From Candidatus Rhodoferax bjergmarkensis (GTDB lineage Bacteria > Pseudomonadota > Gammaproteobacteria > Burkholderiales > Burkholderiaceae_C): 32,383 nucleotides of DNA. Shown piece after piece: positions 1 to 4,327 of the stretch. The notes under the pieces were generated by a model, which worked only from the letters and a program-made list of their open reading frames with translations, did no database searches and had not been told where the DNA came from. The position numbers were made by a program, and so were the translations under genes. Position 1 is the stretch's first letter. Each line of letters opens with the position of its first letter. The stretch lies in assembly GCA_016708345.1 (NCBI GenBank), contig JADJFX010000044.1:1-32383 (forward strand), in the 5' to 3' direction.

Positions 1-240
1 GAATATGACGATATTTGGAAATGTGTTTTTGATAGAGATGCTGAGTTTAACGGCAAGATTTTAACGACTCAAAGTGATGATTGCATACACTCATTTATAA
101 GGGGTGGGGATGAAGCGATTTTACTAATGAGAATTGGGCGGTATGTTGGACAAAGCAATCATTTGAAACCAATGGTAACAGTGAGCGATAAGGCGAAAAT
201 GGATATGCTTGCCACTTTTGAGAATTATGATTTCAGGTAA
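1..240 (+). CDS. Hypothetical cassette protein, 5' end missing
   Basis: An open frame enters from the left edge and ends at TAA 238-240, giving the last 79 residues. I do not recognise the family. The visible part is mixed charged and hydrophobic, with no membrane segment and no obvious motif. Codon use is AT-rich, unlike the phage genes downstream. The stop lies 10 bp before the first attC site, so this is most simply the gene of an integron cassette whose start is outside the window. The frame is supported mainly by its openness and by the attC that follows it. Confidence 0.6.
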   Translation, partial: EYDDIWKCVFDRDAEFNGKILTTQSDDCIHSFIRGGDEAILLMRIGRYVGQSNHLKPMVTVSDKAKMDMLATFENYDFR

Positions 241-250
241 ATGTTGAAGA

Positions 251-313
251 TTCTAACGCAGAGCTAAGGGGCGCGCGGCTTTTCGCGCGTCCCGCTTGAG
301 CGCCGGGTTAGGT
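251..313 (+). other. attC: Integron attC recombination site 1
   Basis: The outer boxes are TTCTAAC (251-257) and GTTAGGT (307-313, an exact GTTRRRY). The inner arms are GCTAAG (263-268) and CTTGAGC (295-301), which pair with one base unpaired, followed by a GC-rich stem GGGGCGCG / CGCGCGTCCC closed by a short T-rich loop. The 63-bp size, asymmetric bulge and box order match attC sites recombined as folded single strands by IntI-type tyrosine recombinases. The predicted cut is G/TT at 307/308. Confidence 0.8.
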
Positions 314-342
314 TCCGTGGTTGATAAAGCAACACAAAATAA

Positions 343-591
343 ATGCATAAAGCTCTTGACTATCGTTTGATTGCGCACTACAATAACAACATCAACTCAA
401 CAAACGAAGGAGAAACAAATGAGCAACTACCAAGCACGCACCAAACCAAAGACGGCTACACGCTCTTATCAATTTCGCGTTTCCGCGACGGCGAAGAGAA
501 CGTGATTCACGGATACAAGGGCCGCCACTTTGCAACTGTTAAGGCGGCGCAAAAATCAACAGACACCTACTTGGCAAAGATTGCAGCATGA
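343..591 (+). CDS. Small cassette protein, probably frameshifted (true start near 419)
   Basis: The frame is open from ATG 343, which has no ribosome site. A strong AAGGAG (407-412) stands 6 nt before another ATG at 419 in a different frame, and that frame dies after 28 codons (TGA 503-505). Joining the 419 start to this frame by restoring one A in the run at 448-450 gives a smooth 57-aa protein, MSNYQARTKPK followed by DGYTLLSISRFRDGEEN. A one-base deletion or sequencing error is therefore likely. The last part (DGYTLLSI, HGYKGRHFATVKAAQ) looks like a genuine small globular protein of unknown function. The stop overlaps the next start (ATGA), so the two are probably translated together. Confidence 0.45.
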   Translation: MHKALDYRLIAHYNNNINSTNEGETNEQLPSTHQTKDGYTLLSISRFRDGEENVIHGYKGRHFATVKAAQKSTDTYLAKIAA

Positions 592-794
592 GCGAAACAA
601 AACGAGGTGGCCCCGGAAGGGGTCAAGGCCGCAAGCCGGTAAAGCAGGGAGAGGAAACTGTAACGCTCTCTCTGCGGGTGACGACTGCGCAGCGTGAGAA
701 ACTGGCACGGCTGGGCGGTGCCGAATGGGTGCGGGGCAAGATCGACCGCGCAAAGGAACCTAACAATTTATTAACAGGCAACGCGACGATTTAA
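588..794 (+). CDS. Small basic protein with GRGQGRKP N-terminus
   Basis: 68 aa, starting in an ATGA overlap with the preceding frame. The first 18 residues are Gly/Arg/Lys-rich (GGPGRGQGRKP). A strand-helix segment follows (ETVTLSLRVTTAQREKLARL, residues 23-42), then GGAEWVRGKIDRA. Small proteins of this layout (a GxGRxP leader plus a ribbon-helix-like segment ending in GGxxWVR) are common in phages and mobile elements. DNA binding is plausible but inferred. The last 37 bp of the gene lie inside the second attC site, with the stop in its central loop, so the C-terminal residues (NNLLTGNATI) are encoded by the recombination site. Confidence 0.7.
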   Translation: MSETKRGGPGRGQGRKPVKQGEETVTLSLRVTTAQREKLARLGGAEWVRGKIDRAKEPNNLLTGNATI

Positions 795-844
795 TACAGT
801 GCGTAAGTGGCTGGCGCGTTGTCCTGTTGAATTACGAGTTATAC
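758..844 (+). other. attC: Integron attC recombination site 2
   Basis: The outer boxes are ACCTAAC (758-764, an exact RYYYAAC) and GTTATAC (838-844, one mismatch to GTTRRRY). The long inner arms TTAACAGGCAACGCG and CGCGTTGTCCTGTTGAA pair almost completely, leaving two extra unpaired bases (C and A) on one strand. Such extrahelical bases normally set attC strand polarity. The site is 87 bp long, and the stop codon of the preceding gene lies in its loop. The predicted cut is 838/839. Confidence 0.8.
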
Positions 845-882
845 GCGCAGTGAACTTTGGGCAAGAGTGCGGAGAGATGAAA

Positions 883-1107
883 ATGGACAAAGAGCAGGTT
901 TTAGATAATTTGTGTATGTATGCAAATCACGGAACGCGGTATGAAGATATGGAAAAAGCCTATAACGCAGGGGCTAAAGCAGAACGCGAAAGATGCGCGC
1001 AAGCAATCGTTGATTATTCGCTCTCATTTAGTTTTGACGAAGATATGCGAGACTTGTTTGCTGAGTGCGCTCAGTTTATGCGTAACGGCATACTACCAAG
1101 CGTATAA
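883..1107 (+). CDS. Hypothetical acidic cassette protein
   Basis: 74 aa. Two ATGs compete (877 and 883). GGAGAG at 871-876 abuts the first but stands 6 nt before ATG 883, so 883 is chosen. The sequence is largely helical and acidic, with Cys at residues 8, 33 and 61. A central helix (YEDMEKAYNAGAKAERERCA) resembles small phage-type proteins of the EAYxxGxxxExxR kind. No function can be assigned. The stop falls 6 bp inside attC site 3, the expected place for a cassette gene. Confidence 0.65.
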   Translation: MDKEQVLDNLCMYANHGTRYEDMEKAYNAGAKAERERCAQAIVDYSLSFSFDEDMRDLFAECAQFMRNGILPSV

Positions 1108-1170
1108 CGTTGCCGGTAACCGGCTTGACCCGGTACTCCGGGGCAAGTCCGGTTGACTGGCGTGTTAGGG
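1102..1170 (+). other. attC: Integron attC recombination site 3
   Basis: The outer boxes are GTATAAC (1102-1108) and GTTAGGG (1164-1170). The inner arms CCGGTAACCGGCTTGACCCGG and its partner ending at about 1159 pair along their length around the loop TACT (1134-1137), with two extra unpaired bases on one strand. This 69-bp site has the clearest extrahelical-base pattern of the three. The predicted cut is 1164/1165. The methyltransferase start lies 30 bp downstream, a typical distance for the next cassette gene. Confidence 0.82.
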
Positions 1171-1200
1171 CGCATGGTTGAGAAACGAGAGGATGTGTGC

Positions 1201-1983
1201 ATGCTTGAACTGAACCGGATTCACTGCGGCGACAACTGCGACTTGCTTGGCAAGATGCCGCGCGAGTGCGTTGACCTTGTGGTGACGAGCCCACCCTATG
1301 ACGACCTGCGCACCTACGGCGGGCATAGCTGGGATTTCTTTGGCGTGGCGTGGCACCTGAAGCGCGTGCTGAAGCCTGGCGGCGTGATCGTGTGGGTGGT
1401 GGCCGACGCCACGAAGGACGGAAGCGAGACGGGCAGCAGCATGGAACAGGCGCTGCACTTCAAGCGGCTGGGCTTGAACCTGCTGGACACGATGATTTGG
1501 AATAAGCCACCGGCTGGCGCGAACGGCAACAACGACGCCTACCCGCAGAGTGCGGAGTTCATGTTTGTGGTGACGAAGGGGAAGCCGAAGACAAGCAACA
1601 GGCTTGCAGACAGGCGCAACGCATGGGCAGGGACCAGCACGCAGACCACAAGCGGCGGGCGTTCCCCGAAGTACGGCGCCGCATCGAAGGAGCGCCAAGA
1701 GATACCGGAGTTCGGGCTGCGCACCAATGTCTGGGATATGGACAAGAGCCGTGAGGGCAACGAACACCCGGCCCCGTTTCCGTTTGACCTTGCGCGTGAC
1801 CACATTGCGACATGGAGCAACCCCGGCGACTTGGTTTTAGACCCGTTCAGCGGCAGCGGCACCACGGCAAAGGCGGCGAAGGAATTGGGGCGCAGGTTCT
1901 TGGGCTTGGAGATCAACCCGGAATACTGCGCGATTGCAGAACGGCGGATAGCCCAGCAGGTACTGGAACTTGAAGCCGTATAA
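1201..1983 (+). CDS. DNA methyltransferase, N4-cytosine/N6-adenine type (beta class)
   Basis: 260 aa. Motif IV TSPPYD is at residues 29-34 and the AdoMet-binding FxGxG motif DPFSGSGT is at 214-221. That IV-then-I order defines beta-class amino-methyltransferases, with the target-recognition region between them (about 110-185). The enzyme would methylate an exocyclic amino group of A or C in DNA using S-adenosylmethionine. The target sequence cannot be read. The start at ATG 1201 follows GAGAGG (1187-1192). No restriction endonuclease is next to it, so it is an orphan, possibly masking phage or cassette DNA from host restriction. It starts 30 bp after an attC site as a cassette gene would, but its GC-rich codon use resembles the phage genes downstream. 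Confidence 0.9.
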   Translation: MLELNRIHCGDNCDLLGKMPRECVDLVVTSPPYDDLRTYGGHSWDFFGVAWHLKRVLKPGGVIVWVVADATKDGSETGSSMEQALHFKRLGLNLLDTMIWNKPPAGANGNNDAYPQSAEFMFVVTKGKPKTSNRLADRRNAWAGTSTQTTSGGRSPKYGAASKERQEIPEFGLRTNVWDMDKSREGNEHPAPFPFDLARDHIATWSNPGDLVLDPFSGSGTTAKAAKELGRRFLGLEINPEYCAIAERRIAQQVLELEAV

Positions 1984-1989
1984 CTCCAT

Positions 1990-2011
1990 TTAGGCGACAC
2001 CTGTCGCCTAA
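1990..2011. promoter_or_regulatory. Perfect 10-bp palindrome after the methyltransferase
   Basis: TTAGGCGACA (1990-1999) and TGTCGCCTAA (2002-2011) are exact inverted repeats separated by CC. There is no T-run on either side, so it is not a standard intrinsic terminator. It could be an operator for a dimeric regulator, an RNA hairpin protecting the methyltransferase message, or the scar of a cassette end. It lies 6 bp after the methyltransferase stop, in the 83-bp gap before the phage accessory operon. Confidence 0.5.
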
Positions 2012-2066
2012 GCATTTACGCCGTCACCCTGGCGGCAGAACGCGCACAAAACGAGGAGATGTGAAC

Positions 2067-2483
2067 ATGACAACAACAGCATTTGATGACCAGTTCACCG
2101 TCGCGCCGGCTGAACTGGTGCGCCATCCCTACGACACGGTTGCTGTCCTGCGCCGGTATGTGGAGTACCTTGAGATTGCGCTGAGGAAACAGACGGAGCG
2201 TGCCGAGGCGGCAGAGGCTGAACTTCTGGCGGTCAGAGAGGACAACCACAGCATGATGCTAGAAATCAACAGCCTGAGGGCGACAGCGCCTAGCGTTGCA
2301 GACTGCCGCGCCTGCGCCAACCGTGGCCGCATCAACGGGCTGTCGCAGGAGTCCTACTGCGATAGCTGCGTTTACGAGGGGCGCGGATGGCGTCAAAACC
2401 ATTTTGTTGATGCCAGCAAAATGGCTGACGCAGTGAAGCGCCGGTGCGAAGCCTGCGCCATATTGCCCTGTAGCTGCAAGTGA
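2067..2483 (+). CDS. Coiled-coil protein with paired CxxC zinc-binding motifs
   Basis: 138 aa. ATG 2067 is chosen because GAGGAG (2053-2058) is 8 nt upstream. A GTG two codons earlier is less well placed. A helical heptad-like region spans about residues 25-71 (VLRRYVEYLEIALRKQTERA). It is followed by a Cys-rich tail with CRAC (80-83), CDSC (98-101) and CEAC (127-130), then C135 and C137. This layout (coiled coil plus treble-clef-like Cys pairs) is typical of small early or accessory phage proteins such as Ea22-like ones. The role is unknown. It is the first gene of a seven-gene plus-strand operon converging on the late genes. Confidence 0.75.
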   Translation: MTTTAFDDQFTVAPAELVRHPYDTVAVLRRYVEYLEIALRKQTERAEAAEAELLAVREDNHSMMLEINSLRATAPSVADCRACANRGRINGLSQESYCDSCVYEGRGWRQNHFVDASKMADAVKRRCEACAILPCSCK

Positions 2484-2490
2484 GGATCAA

Positions 2491-2892
2491 ATGAACATTG
2501 AACAACTTATCGCCGACCTGCGCTCCCGCGTGAATCCGCAGTATTACGACCAGATAGGCACAGAGAGTTATGAACGGCATCAGGTGGTAAAGGCGCTGGA
2601 ATATCTGGCGACGGAGAACGAGCGGCTGAAAGAACTGATGGCAAAGCGCACCCGCGAGCACCAGCAGGAAATGACGAGCTTTAGGTTGCGCGTGAGGTCA
2701 CAGGATGACGCCACGTTTGCCGCCTTGCGCGAGGAAAACGAGTGGCTGCGTGGCTGGATTCGGGCTGAAGGCGACTTTAACGACACCTGCACGCGGCAAA
2801 TCCTTGGCGAAGTCTGTCCGAGTTGCAGGTGTGGCAAGGCAGTAAAAGACGCGGCGCGGGGTGCAAAGATTACTCAGGAGCCTGCAAAATGA
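2491..2892 (+). CDS. Coiled-coil phage accessory protein, Ea22-like
   Basis: 133 aa. The start follows GAGG with about 5 nt spacing and lies 7 bp after the preceding stop. A predicted coiled coil (about 28-90; LEYLATENERLKELM, LREENEWLRGWI) precedes a CPSCRC cluster (109-114). It shares this layout with the gene before it, suggesting related helper proteins. The function is unknown. The stop overlaps the next gene by ATGA, so translation is probably coupled. Confidence 0.75.
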   Translation: MNIEQLIADLRSRVNPQYYDQIGTESYERHQVVKALEYLATENERLKELMAKRTREHQQEMTSFRLRVRSQDDATFAALREENEWLRGWIRAEGDFNDTCTRQILGEVCPSCRCGKAVKDAARGAKITQEPAK

Positions 2893-3083
2893 CTAGCCGC
2901 GATAAATTGATATATGCGCTGATGTTTATCGAGATCGGAGATGACATCTCGTTGTGCGACGCTCATCACCTCATCCAGTCAGAGCTTTATGACTCAGACG
3001 TTGATAAAGATGTTCTCTTGCGCATTTCCAAACGGGCAACAAACGCGATTATTTCAGGGGTATTTACCAATGCGCCAGAATGA
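2889..3083 (+). CDS. Small hypothetical phage protein
   Basis: 64 aa, starting in an ATGA overlap with the preceding stop. It looks all-helical and acidic (FIEIGDDISLCDAHHLI, YDSDVDKDVLLRISKRATNA), with no motif I can name. The overlap and operon position are the main evidence that it is real. Confidence 0.6.
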   Translation: MTSRDKLIYALMFIEIGDDISLCDAHHLIQSELYDSDVDKDVLLRISKRATNAIISGVFTNAPE

Positions 3084-3105
3084 ACATTACAAATGCGGGG
3101 GACAC

Positions 3106-3276
3106 ATGGAGGGTTACTTTATTGCCCGAAAAATGCGGCTCATTTTGAGGGAAATGGTTAAAGCGCAGAAGCGCGGCGATGCAACCGGTTTTTATGATGC
3201 GGTCGATCTTGCCCATGATGTTTTTGCCAAATATGGGAACTTTGACCGTGAGTTTTGGACAGGAGAGGATGAATGA
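3106..3276 (+). CDS. Small hypothetical phage protein
   Basis: 56 aa. ATG 3106 is preceded by GGGGG with 4-5 nt spacing. An ATG at 3080 overlaps the previous stop, but in another frame that ends after 22 codons. The sequence is helical (ARKMRLILREMVKAQKRGDATG, residues 5-26) with an acidic, aromatic tail (FDREFWTGEDE). The family is not recognised. The stop overlaps the next gene by ATGA. Confidence 0.55.
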   Translation: MEGYFIARKMRLILREMVKAQKRGDATGFYDAVDLAHDVFAKYGNFDREFWTGEDE

Positions 3277-3461
3277 CGCCTGATCAACGAATCCACAGTA
3301 GCCTGGAACGCATCTGCGAGGCTGCCGGTGTTTCCATCGGTCATTGCACCGAAGTTCAGTTATCAGCGATGCGCGAGGAGATGCGGAAGATTATGAGCGA
3401 GTCGTATATCAAAGGGTCGAATGACAATTACGACGCCATGCGCGGGAAGGTGCGGAAATGA
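3273..3461 (+). CDS. Small hypothetical helical protein
   Basis: 62 aa, starting in an ATGA overlap and ending in another ATGA overlap. The protein is mainly helical (LERICEAAGVS, LSAMREEMRKIMSESYIKG) and contains two Cys (15, 25). I recognise no family. Membership in a tightly coupled string of small genes is the main support. Confidence 0.6.
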   Translation: MTPDQRIHSSLERICEAAGVSIGHCTEVQLSAMREEMRKIMSESYIKGSNDNYDAMRGKVRK

Positions 3462-3568
3462 CAGTAAAGCAGCGCGCAAAGCGCAAGCCAATCCGCGTGA
3501 CCAATTACGCCGAAAGCGAATGGTTTTCGTGGTATGTGACCGGCGTCTATTGGCGGAAGGCGAAATAA
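3458..3568 (+). CDS. Basic 36-aa miniprotein
   Basis: 36 aa, starting in an ATGA overlap and ending 2 bp before the next ATG. The N-terminus is strongly basic (KQRAKRKPIRV) and the C-terminal half is rich in aromatic residues (EWFSWYVTGVYWRK). It fills the only gap in an otherwise continuous operon, which supports it being a gene. The function is unknown. Confidence 0.5.
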   Translation: MTVKQRAKRKPIRVTNYAESEWFSWYVTGVYWRKAK

Positions 3569-3570
3569 AA

Positions 3571-3807
3571 ATGACCCCAACCGAACGCCGCGCCCTGCAT
3601 CCTGCGCACGTTGTCGAGGCGTGGGAATGGATAGACACCTACTGCCCGCACTACGCCACGCAGGGACGCGACTGGCAGACGACGGATAACATGAGCGCCG
3701 CCAGCCGCGTCATGGCAAAGCGGCACCTGGAAACACTGCGCGAGGCCGGACTGATCGAGATTGAATCAGCGCCGCCGCGCGGGAACTTTGTCAAGAAGCC
3801 GCTTTAA
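3571..3807 (+). CDS. Small phage protein with winged-helix-like C-terminus
   Basis: 78 aa, starting at ATG 3571. The C-terminal part (SAASRVMAKRHLETLREAGLIEIE, about 42-65, then PPRGNFVKKPL) has the helix-turn-helix followed by a wing seen in small winged-helix proteins, so DNA binding is possible but not shown. The N-terminal half has several aromatic residues and His (AWEWIDTYCPHYATQGRDW). It is the last gene of the plus-strand operon. The stop lies only 2 bp from the end of the convergent lipoprotein gene. Confidence 0.6.
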   Translation: MTPTERRALHPAHVVEAWEWIDTYCPHYATQGRDWQTTDNMSAASRVMAKRHLETLREAGLIEIESAPPRGNFVKKPL

Positions 3808-3809
3808 CA

Positions 3810-3962
3810 CTACCGACTGCAATCCCTGTCCTCCGGATGGCGCTGGCAATACTCCAGCCAGCCATCCGGCCCCATGATCACGTCACCCAGCACCGGGCGC
3901 ACCGTTCCGCACCCTGCCAGCATCAGGACCAGCCACGCAACTCCCGCCACTCGCCACCGCAT
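3810..3962 (-). CDS. Small phage lipoprotein
   Basis: 50 aa. The start is basic (MRWR), a hydrophobic stretch follows (VAWLVLML), and the lipobox LAGC is at residues 15-18, so the protein should be exported and lipid-anchored at Cys18. The mature part is about 33 residues with a second Cys pair (EYC, RDC). It overlaps the 3' end of the transglutaminase-like gene by 40 bp in another frame, like nested Rz/Rz1 genes. It lies far from the lysis genes, so an outer-membrane spanin, a superinfection-exclusion lipoprotein and a late moron are all possible. The call rests on the clear lipobox. Confidence 0.65.
   Translation of the reverse strand: MRWRVAGVAWLVLMLAGCGTVRPVLGDVIMGPDGWLEYCQRHPEDRDCSR
3833..3869. 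terminator. Long inverted repeat between convergent operons
   Basis: CCGGATGGCGCTGG (3833-3846) and CCAGCCAGCCATCCGG (3854-3869) pair over about 14 bp around a 7-nt loop, with a small internal bulge. It lies inside the lipoprotein coding region, just beyond the end of the plus-strand operon at 3807. No T-run follows on either strand, so it is a weak or factor-dependent bidirectional stop at best. Confidence 0.35.
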
Positions 3963-4303
3963 AGCATCGCCTCCCACTCATAATCCAGCATCATCGGCGA
4001 TACCGGCCGCTCTTGCGTATTGTCGAGGATAAACGCGCCGTCATCGGTATCGACATACAGCACGACATGACCGACGCCGCCTGGCTGACGGCATGTCACT
4101 AGCGCCATTCGATCCTCAGGCCATCCCGCCGACAGCAGTTGCGCCCGCTTGGCCAGCGCGTAATCCTCGCAATCGCCACGTCCGGAAGCGGCCTCCCAAT
4201 GCTCAGGTACGCCGAATTGCTCGGCGTCCGATGCATAGCCAGTAGACGCATTGACAGCGCGGTGGATCTGCGCGGCAAGCTCAAAAGAGCATGGTCTGTT
4301 CAC
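3923..4303 (-). CDS. Transglutaminase-like cysteine protease (BTLCP type)
   Basis: 126 aa with GTG start at 4303 behind GGGGCTGGG. Cys45 sits in GDCEDYALAKR (43-53), His79 in GVGHVVLYVD (77-85) and Asp94 in FILDN (91-95). This Cys-His-Asp order and spacing match the bacterial transglutaminase-like cysteine proteinase fold, in which GDCEDYA holds the nucleophile. The substrate is unknown. Position directly after the tailspike, with no signal peptide, suggests a role in virion protein processing or a function inside the new host. It is known from other phages and prophages but its role there is not settled. Confidence 0.8.
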   Translation of the reverse strand: MNRPCSFELAAQIHRAVNASTGYASDAEQFGVPEHWEAASGRGDCEDYALAKRAQLLSAGWPEDRMALVTCRQPGGVGHVVLYVDTDDGAFILDNTQERPVSPMMLDYEWEAMLCGGEWRELRGWS

Positions 4304-4327
4304 GATCCCAGCCCCGATAATGCGCCG

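Larger units (their letters stand above)
1..1170 (+). mobile_element. Partial integron gene-cassette array (three attC sites)
   Basis: Three attC-like sites in the same orientation end at G/TT cut points 307/308, 838/839 and 1164/1165. They define one partial cassette (1-307), one of 531 bp (308-838) and one of 326 bp (839-1164). All cassette ORFs run on the plus strand with the attC at or overlapping the gene end, which is the normal cassette arrangement. No integron integrase or attI is visible, so the platform lies further left or is absent (a cluster of attC sites lacking an integrase). Base composition up to about 600 is AT-richer than the phage genes that follow. Recognition rests on the folded architecture read by eye. 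Confidence 0.75.

Noticed and set aside
1978..2024. A fourth attC after the methyltransferase (GTATAAC box, central hairpin, ATTTACG)
   Set aside because: The 3' box lacks GTT, the central stem is perfect with no extrahelical base, and outer boxes pair over only four bases. It may be a remnant but is not supported as a working attC.
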